A stretch of DNA of 64,000 nucleotides, from NCBI GenBank assembly GCA_047967505.1, contig CM106540.1, one strand, 5' to 3'. Below the pieces are notes generated by a model that did not search any database, was not told where the DNA came from, and saw nothing but the letters and a program-made list of their open reading frames with translations. The stretch comes from Dipteris shenzhenensis. Lineage: Eukaryota > Polypodiophyta > Polypodiopsida > Gleicheniales. The first letter of the stretch is position 1; every line of letters begins with the position of its first letter. The translations under genes were made by a program, and so were the position numbers. This document shows, one piece after another, positions 49,541 to 60,806 of this stretch.

Positions 49541-50510
49541 GCATTGTGTATGCACCTCAAATTTGAAAGAAGACTAGCACCTGCATACTTTCGCGAGCTT
49601 TCTTCGGCCCTCGATGCTCTTCAAGAATTCAACCTCTCACCATCGACAAGCAGCATGGAGGACATAATTATTGAAGAAGAAATAAGTAGCGACGATCAAA
49701 ATCCTTCAGAACACCTTAAAGAACAACACAACCACAACAACAACAACAATGGTAGATGACACTTTGGTAAATTGGAAATGCCAAAGTACGATGGATGAGG
49801 GGACCCCGCCAAGTTCCTTCAACTCTTTGACACAGCATGTTGTGCTGGAGGCGACTAGTCAAATGAAACCAAAGCCGCATGGTTCCCGATGGCCCTACCT
49901 TGACCTTCTCATAGAGGAAAGAGCTACATGGCCACTACTATCTGAGCAGTTCAGAAGAAGATTCCAAATAGAAAGGCTGCAAGATGAAACTAGGAAATAT
50001 AGATATGTGCAAGAAAGAAAAGATCAGAATATACTTAGGAAGAATGAAAAGATTAATAGCAAAGTGTGATCCCTGTCCAAACGACAAGTACCTCATAAGA
50101 TGGTTCATCTCTTGCTTGAAAAAATCCATTCACATAAACATTAAAAAAGTCAGCATGCAGCTATGCACATTTCAGGGACTCTCATGAAGCTGCAATTGAC
50201 ATTGAGGATGGCATGACAAATTCTAACAGTGACAGTGATGGCTATAAATCAAGTCAACGCGACAAGAAATCTTCGAAGAAGGGAAGCACGTCCAACAAAG
50301 ATCACACCACCGAGGACAGAGTGGAAGCCATGGCCCTAAGAGTAAAAGATAAAATGATGTAGGCCATCAAGCAAAAGCTGCGTGTTCTTAGCCACCACAA
50401 TACCAACGGAGAGAAAATGTTGGGTGCCCCCACTATATGGCCAACCATACAGCCAATGAATGCCCAATCTTAAGGAATAGACTAAACCCACTAGAAGTGG
50501 CTCAGCCCCC
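49541..50510 (+). pseudogene. Gypsy-type gag remnant
   Basis: Across frames this shows a retrotransposon gag core. It has an Asn-rich linker (HNHNNNNNGR, about 49727), LEMPKYDG..GDPAKFLQLFDTAC (about 49771-49840), KAAWFPMAL (about 49875), the conserved ATWPLLSEQFRRRFQIERLQ (about 49925-49985) and YLGRMKRLIAKCDPCPNDK (about 50030-50085). A Ser/Lys-rich acidic C-terminus follows (DIEDGMTNSNSDSD, about 50200). The Trp and Phe positions fit the retrotransposon gag domain of Ty3/gypsy elements. Several stops and at least three frame changes make it non-functional. No protease or RT follows; the sequence breaks off near 50510. Confidence 0.65.
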
Positions 50511-50991
50511 ACGGTTATGGTGTCCCATTTGCAACTCTTGTTTGGCCTTCTTTGAAAAAAAAAAACTCTTGTATGGCCTTTGCATAAATTGACTCACAAT
50601 ATTCAAAGCATAATTGCAGGTGCTGTGTAGCTCTAGTCATCTGAGCAAGGTTGCTCGTTTTGTTGAGAGCCGATGAGCCATGAGGAGCATCGGTGCTTGA
50701 TGCTCGTAGTTGAAGATGCACTTGCCTCCTCATTGGAAAATCTCTCTCAATGGAAGATGCCTCGCGGATGGAGGGCTTAACACTCACGAAGGAAGTGGAG
50801 CACCATCGGCTCTGATATCATGATAGCAGAAGTGAGAGAGGGAGAGAGAGAGGAGTGCACATGATATAGCTACTTGTACACTAAGTGTATTGACAATGAA
50901 CATGAAGATATACATGTGAACCCCTTAGGGTTAGGGTTAGGGTTTTCCCCTATGCCCTATGTGGATAGTTTGATTTACACTATCTTTAACA
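50511..50991 (-). mobile_element. LTR and primer-binding site fragment of a minus-strand element
   Basis: Positions 50821-50991 (171 bp) read on the minus strand from TGTTAAAGATAGTG to CTGCTATCA. They are immediately followed by TGATATCAGAGC (50809-50820), one base from the usual primer-binding site. A minus-strand open frame (50515-50787, 90 codons, containing ALNKTSNLAQMTRATQHLQ) follows where gag would start, but I recognise no domain. The LTR contains three TTAGGG units (about 50924-50946) and a (GA)n-rich end. The element is truncated at both sides. Confidence 0.45.
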
Positions 50992-50997
50992 CTTAGT

Positions 50998-51115
50998 GTC
51001 AACTCCTTCTAGGATCTCAACTTTAAGTTCATACTGAGTGCACAGTCCCACACATGTCAACTCCTTCTAATATCTCAAGTTTAAGTTCATACTGGGTGCA
51101 CAGTCCCGCACACAT
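50998..51115. repeat. 58-bp tandem duplication
   Basis: GTCAACTCCTTCTA...GTTCATACTG.GTGCACAGTCCC occurs twice in direct orientation, at about 50998-51055 and 51056-51115, with a few substitutions. It lies between the LTR fragment at 50821-50991 and the plus-strand copia element. Confidence 0.8.
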
Positions 51116-51282
51116 GGACACATTGAGCTTGGAGGATGCAATGAGCTTCAATGCAAAAGCAGGCAAAAACCCAAATCCTTGGGCCTTCATGGCCCCTACA
51201 TCTAGCTCAGTTAGGACCCAATCTCCCACACCATCAAGCATAGCCTCATGGCTTAGGAAATAGCTGAGTTGTAGGGCCCTCC

Positions 51283-54200
51283 TCGTGGGGGTTAAAGGTC
51301 ATTGTGCCTTTACCCCGGTTATGTACAATACTCAAATACATATATAAATGAATGAAAAAGAAGATTAGGGTATTTTGCACCCACTAAAAGCTTGTGTGGC
51401 TCTCTATTTCTCTCTCTCCCTCTTCTGTTCTGCTTTCGTTGAGAGCACTCTCAACTGGTATCAGAGCCCGGGTGATCGAGCTGAGCATGCATGAATGCCT
51501 AGAAGCTCAACAGCTCTATGGAAAGCTTTGTGGGTGACTTTACTTGCATCCGAGTGCGCAGAGACCTTGAAGGAACCTTTGGAAAAGTCACTTTGGTTTT
51601 GCAAAGTGGTTTTGAGAGCCTGTTCAGTGTTTTTAAAGAAAAAGTCATTTTTTGAGCAGAGGCAACTATTGCCTACTTCTAGTGTCCATTTCACTTCAGG
51701 AGCTTGGAAACACCTTCATTCTTGAATTTGGGATCATTTCGTTGGAATTCTGACCCACTGTGTCAGTTTCAACGTTTTTCTACCCGGGTGTTGAAACTCA
51801 AGTTTGGAGCAACCATTTGCATATCTGTTAGTTCCGGTGGACTCAAGAGTCCTAAAACTTCTATGTTGCTCATCATTCACACTCCGGTGGAGTTTACAAA
51901 TAGATTAGTTTTCAAAAACGTTTTTCAGTCCGTGTGTTGGACCCAGTGACTGGGACCACGGTTTCCAACCATCTGTCCCATTGCATTTTGGACACCTAAA
52001 AACCTCTACCTATTAGTTCGTGCGTGATTCAGTGGAGTATTTTCAGAGTTATAGATCTTTGTGTATTTGATTTCATCTCTCTGTTATGCATTTTTTATTC
52101 TAAGGTTTTGAAACCTTAGATTTATCCCACATGGTAGGGGATAAATGTTGATTCCCATTTCTCACTCATCGATTGGGATTTTGGAGTTCCAGTAGAAGAG
52201 AGATATTTGCAGATTGTCTTGCTGAGTCTGATTATGCAATGGCACCCATGTTTTGAGGCATCTCAGGTTCTATTTTCAGTAGCGGTCATTGACGTAGGAC
52301 CATGATTTCTTGAGCATACCTTATGCAGATCACTCTGGTTGCAGTTTGAGCCATGTGCGCTCATTCGTGGTGTGCATTGGGTTGTAGTGGATGATTTATA
52401 GGCCATTTGGATGCATTGCGATCCTTATTGGATGCACTGATAGGCCCAGATTGCCTTGTGGGATGCTATTTTTTATGGACGCTTTGCACATGGATGCTAT
52501 TTTATGCTGAGGGATAGCCATTTGACACATTATAGGTGATGCACTGATAGTGTAATGCTCTCTTGGATGAGATATTGTTGATGCATATGCCCATGGATGG
52601 TGTTTATGCTTGAGCCATTTGGCACTTATTGGCATTTTGGATTGCCATTGCAGTTGGCATTTTCTTTTCGGCCAGATTTGCTCATATGGATGCATAGTAC
52701 ATGCACATGGGTTAGTTGTATCTTTTGATACTTTGAGCTTTGAGTTTTGGTGATATTTCACTCTATTGTGGCATACACATTTGGGTGCACCTGGTATTTG
52801 GTGTGATTCTCTCTTGCAGGCACTAGCATTTGGGATTTTGCTTTATTTGCATCATGGCATCCTCTTCCATGTTTGAAAAGGAGTTTTTCAGCATTAAAAA
52901 TTTTGATGGGACAAACTTTTCTTTGTGGAAAGAACAGATAAGGGATGTGCTTATTCAAAAGAAGTAGATAAAACCCTAGCAAGGGATTGCAGCTAAGCCT
53001 GTAGCTATGTCCACAGATGAATGGAATGAGTTGAATGCATTGGCAAAGTCTACCATTAGACTTCATCTTGGGGAGATAGTTTATTTCACAGTAGTCACTG
53101 AAAAGACTACGGAAGCTTTATGGAAAAAGCTATGTGCTACATATGAGAAAGAGACTGCCTCAAACAAATTCTATCTCATGAAGAGATTGTTTGAGCTACA
53201 CATGAAGGAGGGAGTATCCATAGCTTTGCACTTGAATGAATTTAATATCATTTTCAGTTAGCTTCAAGCTCAAAAGCTGAATTTCGATGCGAAAATGAGG
53301 GCAATATTTCTCTTATGCTCATTACCGTCCTCATGGGATACTTTTCATACTGCTATCAGTAACTTTGCACCTGGTGGAGTATTGAACTTTGATGATGTGG
53401 TTGGTACTTGTTGGCTGAGGAGATTAGACAGAAGTTAATGGAAGGCAACAAGCAGGATGTAGCCTTAAATGTGCAAAGGGGCAAATCACAGTCCAGGGGG
53501 AAGTTTCAAGAAAGAGGAAAGTCCAGGGCACGGACCATTGAGTGTCACTATTGTGGCAAGAAGGGCCACATGAAAAAGGATTATTACAAGCTTAAAAGAG
53601 AGCAAAAGGATAAGAAAAAGAATGCGAATTGGGGTGCAAATCAGAAGAAAGAGAGTCCAAGGGAGAACAAAGGAAAAGTGAAGATCGAGGAGATCAATGC
53701 AGTCACACATGATAGTGACAATGACATTCTCTTCATGTCTAGTTTATCTGTAGAGTTGCTTACCACTTTAGATGATGCATATTCCCAAGAATGGATTTTG
53801 GATTCTGGTACTTCATTCCATGTTACTCTCCATAGGGAATGGTTCTCCAATTATGACAGTGGAAAGACAAGTTGTGTGCATCTTGGAAATGATTATGCAT
53901 GTGACATAGTGGGAGTAGGTAACATAAAGTTTTCTTTTGCAAATGGGTCTACATTTATTTTGAAAAATGTGAGACATGTGCCTAAGCTGACCAAGAGTCT
54001 CATTTCAACAGGTCAGCTAGATGATGCTGGTTTTCAGACCATCTTTGGTTTTGGGAGTTGGAAAATTCAGAAGGGCTCTATGCTTTTGGCCAGGGGTGCC
54101 AAGTGTGGGACTTTGTATCCCTTACATGTATCAAGGGTGTTTGATCATATTGTTGCAATAACCAAGCAGCCAAGCACTTCTTTATGGCATTGCCGGTTGG

Positions 54201-55249
54201 GCCATATGAGCCAAAATGGGATGAAACTCTTATGCTGTTTGGGTTGTGTACTGCATTTGAGTTTCTTTGATTTTGAATTTTGTGAGAACTGTCTCTATGG
54301 GAAGTAGACTAAATCAGCCCATAAAAGAAGGGGAAAGAAAGAGTTTGAAAAGCTTGATTTGGTGCATTTAGACATATGTGGTCCCATGCCTACATGGTCA
54401 TTAGGCAGGGCTGAATACTATGTGACATTCATTGATGATGCAACTAGGAAAGTGTGGGCTTATGCTATAGCTCGGAAGAGTGATGTGTTCCAGGTATTTC
54501 AGAAATGGCTGGCCTTGGTTGAGAATCAGTCAAGTAGAATGCTTGAATGCCTACGGACACTAACAATGGTGGAGAGTATCTCTCTCATGACTTTTAACAT
54601 TTCTGTGATACATGTGGGATTAAGAGGGAGCTCACATCCCTCGTACTCTAGTTTGCTCCAGTTGCAGAAAAGTTGAACCATACCATTCAAGAAAGGTCGC
54701 AATGCATGCTTTCCAATGCAAGTCTTTCTGGTGGTTTTTGGGCTGAGGCAATGAAGACTACAGTGCATGTGATCAATAGATCACCTAGTAAGAGTTTGGA
54801 TGGTGGTATTCCTGAAGAGGCATGGAGTGGCAAGAAGCCCTCTTACTCTCATTTGCATATATTTGGGTGTAAGGCATATGCACATGTGCCAAAGAGCTTC
54901 GAAAGAAGCTAGATCCTAAGTCTAGGAAATGCATCTTCTGGGTTATGGTGAAAGTGGAGAGATGGGCTATCGTCTCTGGGATCCAGAAGTAAAGAAGATC
55001 ATACGCAGCTATGATGCTGCCTTCAATGAGAAGAAAATGCATAAGGCACCCATGAGGGATGTGGAAATGAGGAGAATCACATTCCAGGACGTGAATCCAC
55101 CTACATATGTTGATAGACAGCAAGCTGTCCATGCACCAAATGTGCAAGAAATGGTACCACCAAGTACGCCCATAGGTATACAATCAAGGGTAGATGATGG
55201 ATCATCTATTGGTGGAAATGATGAGCCAAATGTGGCTGATATGCAGGTG
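51283..55249 (+). mobile_element. Copia family A element, plus strand, 3'-truncated
   Basis: The 5' LTR is 51283-51453 (171 bp, beginning TCGTGGGGG where other copies have TGTGGGGG, ending ACTCTCA). The primer-binding site TGGTATCAGAGC is at 51456-51467. A 1.39-kb leader and then gag-pol follow. The element ends at about 55249, directly after VADMQV in the linker between integrase and RT, so RT, RNase H and the 3' LTR are missing. Orientation is opposite to the other three family A copies. Confidence 0.9.
52854..55249 (+). pseudogene. Copia family A gag-integrase, plus-strand copy
   Basis: It starts at MASSSMFEKEFF (52854). Gag runs to about 53400. The zinc knuckle reads CHYCGKKGHMKKDY (about 53547-53590), where the last Cys is replaced by Tyr. 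The protease has DSGTSFHVT (about 53803), the GAG-pre-integrase WHCRLGH (about 54187), and the integrase HLDICGPMPT, FIDDATRKVW and WAEAMKTTVHVINRS. Breaks are: TAG 52965-52967 and 52977-52979; TAG 53259-53261 (the same codon as in the nested copy); a frameshift near 53405; TAG 54305-54307; a frameshift near 54557; TAA near 54597; a short loss near 54655; and single-base losses near 54893 and 54935. It is non-functional. Confidence 0.9.
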
Positions 55250-55448
55250 ACAACTATATGAGGTAAAGCCGAAGGACAACTAGTCCTTGCGGGAAAATAT
55301 TGCAAGAATAAAACATTTGAACTCCCGCTGCTACGAGCCTCAACATTTGAACTCCCGCTGCTACGAGCCTCACAAGAGGATGAGCAATGAGCGATTACTA
55401 CCATGCTATCTCATTGGACTAAGAAATGCAAAGGCTTCATGACTATCT
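55250..55448. other. Short spacer with a perfect 30-bp tandem duplication
   Basis: The 30-bp sequence beginning AACATTTGAACTCCCGC is present twice, head to tail, at 55312-55341 and 55342-55371, without differences. Nothing else is recognised in this spacer between the truncated copia and the non-coding LTR element. Confidence 0.6.
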
Positions 55449-57835
55449 TGTGAAGAAAGTGGGACCATGTTAAGCCTAGTGTACATAAGATCAATGTAAG
55501 GACTACGGAGGCTCAAAGCATATACTAAAAACCATGAGGAGAGAGACACCAAATAGGAAACACTCAATCTATTCCAAAAATATGTAATAAAAAATACATG
55601 ATAGGCTTCTTATATAGAGAGAGCCCTTAGAATAGTCAACACTTGTCGGATCCTCTCATCCACATCTCTCCTAGTGGATGTTCTTGATCCACATCCTCAC
55701 ATCATGTAGTCCACATCCTAGGGTGGCTACTTTAATACATTCCTATACCATACCTTAGCCTCTATGTGCACATGGCACCATATCTCAACACCTCCCCTTG
55801 GTACCATGATCCATTGGCTACTGCAAGGTGGTCTGATGAGTGCTTGCATGGCTACTTGCAGGTGGTCAGGTTTGATTACAAGAATATAAGCTAAAGGTGG
55901 AAAGGCTTTGTTTCTCTTTACATGATGCTTTGTTCTTCCATATGCCTTAATGCTTTATGAGTGGATGCCATGTTTTGTGCTATGGTCATCTCATGCACTT
56001 GTGCTTTGGGCATGCTTTTTGCATTCATGCGGTTCTTTACCATTTGTTGCAAAGGTGTTACCATGAGCTTTGTTTTTCTTCAATGGCAGTGTCTAATTAC
56101 TAACACTGATTCTGACTTGACAGCTACGTAGAGCTTGAAAAGGTGACCGATTTTCCTTTTTGAAGTATGTGCAAATCGAAGTTTTATGAAGAAGAGGGCA
56201 ATTGATGATTTGGCACATGGATTCACATGCAGCATTCCAAACTGTGCTTAGTAAGGGCCTTTGTGCTTATGTGGCACTATAGTGATGTAGCATTTAACTA
56301 ACCCTAACCATGGTTATTGTGGGTTACTTGACCATTGACCAACGTAAGGTTTAACTAACCTTAGTGTGACCACATACTTTAACCAAGGTTACTTCTAACT
56401 AACCCTGGTTAGTTATTATCTGCAACGAATGGGAAACCTTGAACCTTTTGAAAAAAAAGAAACCAAATACGGGGCGCGTGATTAATCGAGCTACAATGCT
56501 CCTGTGTCCGTCTCACGAAATTGTGGAAGATAACGATGAAGCTACGTGTCGATTACCTTCACAACAGAACTTAGCGCAATTATCTCAGATCAAACGGATC
56601 TTCCAATTCTTTGCTTTGAGCATCGTCGTTGATGCAACCGGTTGAGAAAGCAGCCGGTTGAGCTGCTATGCTCCTGAGCTGTTAGGCTTGTAGTAGATAG
56701 GTTGGCTTAGAGCTTGATAGCTGCGGGAGTTAGAGATCGACTGGCCGCTGTAGGGCATAGAGAGTCATCGCTGTTGCACGGTTGATGGGCTGCATTGATT
56801 AGTCATCAACACCAACGCTCCTGAGCTCGCTGAAGGTGTTGCAATAGATGGTTGGCTGGCTGCCCATGTGCAGATCCATCGATGGAGCTGTGAGGCTAAG
56901 TCACCTATGCACTAGGAAGCCGTGGGCTATGGACGTTGGTAGCTTTCGTTGGTGTCGCCTTACTGCCGCTATTCGGATCACATCCTCCGAGCATAATTCC
57001 TTTGTAGTAGAAGCTTCATTTGCAGCGTGGGGTTTTGTCATTGAAAGACTTCATTAGCTCGCGGGCTTGATTGTCAAAGTGCTATGCCTTGAGATGGCAT
57101 CTCGTCAATGAACATGAGTAGATGTTTTTGAGAGAAACCGTATGATGCAGATTAACCTCCAAACAAGAAAACACAGAAATGCCTCAACCTTGAACTCTTC
57201 ATTGCCTAATGAGTCCTTTAGCGCCTTCTTTCTTTCGAAGGTCGTCCTCGCCATCTGAGCTGCACTTGTAGGTATCCAGCACTTTTTTGCAGCAATGTAT
57301 GTCTGGGCTAGCTTGTTCTATTGAATTGGTTGTTGATGTAGCTTCGCTTTAGCTTGTATTGGTTTGTCTTTACTTGTTTGAGTTGACAAAATGGAGGAGG
57401 GATCCCTCTCACAAACCTAGATTTCTCAAGGAAGTAAGACCTCTCTCTCTTAAAGAATATCTCTTCCCTCTCTCTCTCTACTCAGAATAGCTCTAACAAG
57501 TCTTTTACAACGTAAATCTATTAAGAGAAAATGGACGTAATCTTTCCTGGTAAATTGACTAAAAACTCTCTCACCAACCTAGGCTTAGCTAAAACCTATG
57601 CTCTATACCATGTGAAGAAAGTGGGATCATGCTAAGCCTAGTGTACATAAGATCAATGTAAGAACTACGGAGGCTCAAAGAATATATTGAAAACCATGAG
57701 GAGAGAGACACCAAATAGAAAACACTCAATCTATTCCAAATATGTGTAATCAATGGATGTCCTTGATCCACATTCTCACATCATGTAGTCCACGTCCTAG
57801 GGTGGCTACTTTAATACATTCATATACCATACCAT
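55449..57835 (-). mobile_element. Non-coding LTR retroelement (LARD/TRIM-like)
   Basis: Minus orientation. The 3' LTR is 55449-55790 (342 bp, minus TGTTGAGATATGG...TTTCTTCACA), preceded on the minus strand by the polypurine tract CCAAGGGGAGG (55791-55801). The 5' LTR is 57611-57835, followed by TGGTATAGAGC (57600-57610), a primer-binding site lacking one base. The 5' LTR has an internal deletion of about 85 bp that removes the TATA region, and it is truncated at the right where copia sequence begins, sharing CATAG at the junction. The interior of about 1.8 kb shows no gag or pol, only short open frames. Such size and lack of coding fit a large retrotransposon derivative that relies on proteins from other elements. 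Confidence 0.7.
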
Positions 57836-59921
57836 AGCATACTCCCACTTGCGTTGATCCTCACGCATCATAGTCTCTCTGTAGCAAGAAGATCACATAG
57901 TCTACCCCTGGAATAAACTTATCAGGCAGTCTAGACACTCTAGAAGATATTCTCAAGGGCATTTCAGCTTGCTCTCCCACCTGCATATCAGCCACATTTG
58001 GCTCATCATTTCCACCAATAGATGATCCATCATCTACCCTTGATTGTATACCTGTGGGAGTACTTGGTGGTACCATTTCTTGCACATTTGGTGCATGGAC
58101 AGCTTGCTGTCTATCAACATATGCAGGTGGATTCACATTCTGGAAAGTGATTCTCCTCATTTCCACATCCCTCATGGGTGCCTTATGCATCTTCTTCTCA
58201 TTGAAGACCACATCATGGCTGCGTATGATCTTCTTTGCTTCTGGATCCCAGAGACGATAGCCCATCTCTCCACTTTTACCATAACCTAGAAAGATGCATT
58301 TCCTAGACTTAGGATCTAGCTTCTTTCGAAGCTCTTTTGGCACATGTGCATATGCCTCACACCCAAATATACACAAATGAGAGTAAGAGGGATTCTTGCC
58401 ACTCCATGCCTCTTCAAGAATACCACCATCCAAACTCTTACTAGGTGATCTATTGATCACATGCACTGTAGTCTTCATTGCCTCAGCCCAAAAACCACTA
58501 GAAAGACTTGCATTGGAAAGCATGCATTATTGCAACCTTTCTTGAATGGTACGGTTCATCTTTTCTGCAACTGGATTTTGCTCTGGAGTATGAGGGGATG
58601 TGAGCTCCCTCTTAATCCCACGTGTATCATAGAAATGCTGAAAGTCATGAGAGAGATACTCTCCACCATTGTCAGTCCGTAGGCATTTAAGCGTTCTACC
58701 TGACTAATTCTCAACCAAGGCCAGCCATTTCTGAAATACCTAGAACACATCACTCTTCCGAGCTATAGCATAAGCCCACACTTTCCTAGTTGCATCATCA
58801 ATGAATGTCACATAGTATTCAGCCCCACCTAATGACCGTGTAGGCATGGGACCACATACGTCTGAATGCTCCAAATCAAGCATTTCAAACTCTTTCTTTC
58901 CCCTTCTTTTATGGGCTGATTTAGTCTACTTCCCATAGAGACAATGCTCACAAAATTCAAAATCAGAGAAACTCAAATGCGGTACATAACCCAAATGGCA
59001 TAAGAGTTTCATTCCATTCTGGCTCATGTGCCCCAACCTGCAATGCCACAAACAAGTGCTTGGCTGCTCGGTTATTGCAACAACATGATCAAATACCCCT
59101 GATACATGTAAGGGATACAAAGTCCCACATTTGGCACCCCTAGCCAAAAGCATAGAGCCCTTCTAAATTTTCCAAGTCTGAAAGCCAAAAGTGGTGTGAA
59201 AACCAGCATCATCTAACTGACCCACTAAAATAAGACTCTTGGTCAGCTTAGGCACACGTCTCACATGTTTCAAAACAAATGCAGACCCATTTGCAAAAGA
59301 AAACTTTATGTCACCTGCTCCCACTATATCACATGCATAGCCATTTCCAAGATGCACACAACCTGTCTTTCCATTGTCATAAGTGGAGAACCATTCCCTA
59401 TGGGGAGTAATATGGAATGAAGCACCAGAATCCAAAATTCAATCCTGGGAATATGCATCATCTGAAGTGGTAAGCAACTCTGCAAATAAACTAGACATGA
59501 AGAGAACGTCATTGTCACTATCATGTGTGACTGCATTGATCTCCTCGATCTTCACTTTTCCTTTGTCCTCCCTTGGACTCTCTTCCTTTTGATTTGCACC
59601 CCAATTTGCATTCTTTTTCTTATCCTTTTGCTCTCTTTTCAGCTTGCAGCAATCCTTTTTCATATGGCCCTTCTTGCCACAATGGTAACACTCAATGTTC
59701 CATGCCCTGGATTTGCTACGTGACTTCCCTCTTTCTTGGGACTTCCCCCTGAACTGTGATCTACCCCTTTGCACATCTAAGGCTGCATCCTGCTTGTTGC
59801 CATCCATAGACTTTCATCTAATCTCCTCGGCCAACAAGCTACCCACAACATCATCAAATTTCAGTACTCCACCAGGTGCAGAGTTACTGACAGCTGTACG
59901 GAAAGTATCCCATGAGGATGA
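57833..59921 (-). pseudogene. Copia family A internal fragment, minus strand
   Basis: From right to left it carries the gag end (KFDDVVGSLLAEEIR, about 59830), the zinc knuckle CYHCGKKGHMKKDC (about 59655-59700), protease DSGASFHIT (about 59410-59435), GAG-pre-integrase WHCRLGHMSQNG (about 59025) and integrase through FLGYGKSGEMGYRLWDPE (about 58285), to PGVDYV and the start of the RT linker at 57833. Stops are TGA in YSQD.ILDSG (near 59437), TAG in WKI.KGS (near 59164), TAG in YGK.TK (58926-58928), and TAG in VEN.SGR and DVF.VFQ (near 58705 and 58741). There is also a 2-3 bp gain near 58528. Both ends are cut: by the non-coding LTR element on the left and by the family B LTR on the right. 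Confidence 0.9.
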
Positions 59922-60263
59922 TGTTGAGATATTGAGCTCCACTCGCGATATGCCAGGGTGACCGTTGTGTATTTATGTCACCGACTTGTTAGCTGGAGAT
60001 GCGGTTGGTACACCACTAGCTAGATGATAGCTATCCTTATCTACACTAGTTCGTGGCTCAGTTAGTATGCCACCTTAGTTAGTTGAGTTTGGTTTGAGAC
60101 CCACATATAGGGTTCTTCTATTTCTTTGTACTTGAGTTCTTTTGGCTTTCACAACTAAGAAGAGGAAAACTGTTTTCAGCCTCCACCTTTATGTGTACTC
60201 CCCCATTGTGCTTGTGAGAAAGCCTCAAGTGAGACTCCTTCCCTCTCTCCCACTATCTTCACA
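59922..60263 (+). repeat. 5' LTR of copia family B element
   Basis: 342 bp with TG...CA termini. A TATA-like CACATATAGGG lies at about 60100. The 3' part is pyrimidine-rich (CTTCCCTCTCTCCC). It is followed with no gap by the primer-binding site. Confidence 0.9.
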
Positions 60264-60806
60264 TGGTATCAGAGCCTTGTTCGTGGTAAGGAGCTCAAGA
60301 AAGCAAACCAAGTTCGCAGTGTCCTGGTAAGAGGACAAGTGTTGCTTTCTGTTTTTGAGTTTGGGAGCAAATCTCCGCAGGTAGCACAGCCGGAAGTGCA
60401 AGAGTGCACTGTCTCAGATTGAGACGCCCTTTGTGGTGTGGCAAGAGGGCATTATATGTTGCGAGCAAGGGCGAAGCCCTTGGTGACTTTATTTTTCTGA
60501 TTCGAGGTCATTTCGGGGCCCATTTTGGAGGCGGAAGTTCTCCACAGGCACTCAGGAAGAGGCCTTGTTTTTGCTGTGCGACCACTGTTCTGCAGGTCGG
60601 TGAAAAGTTGTCGTAGAAATTGCATCGTATGCCTATGTGCAGAGATATTGGGAGTTGTAGATTCATGCTTGTTGCCTGTTGATGCAAAATCGTCACTAGG
60701 AAGTGACTGTGTAGTGAAATACCACTTTCATCAGTTTTGCAGATCTGCCCGCGTGAGGCAAAAGCTGTGTTTTTTGCAGTGACAGAATATTTTGCAGTGT
60801 TCTGTA

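Noticed and set aside
50924-50946. Interstitial telomere as a sign of chromosome fusion
   Set aside because: Only three units, located inside an LTR; too short to indicate a fusion.
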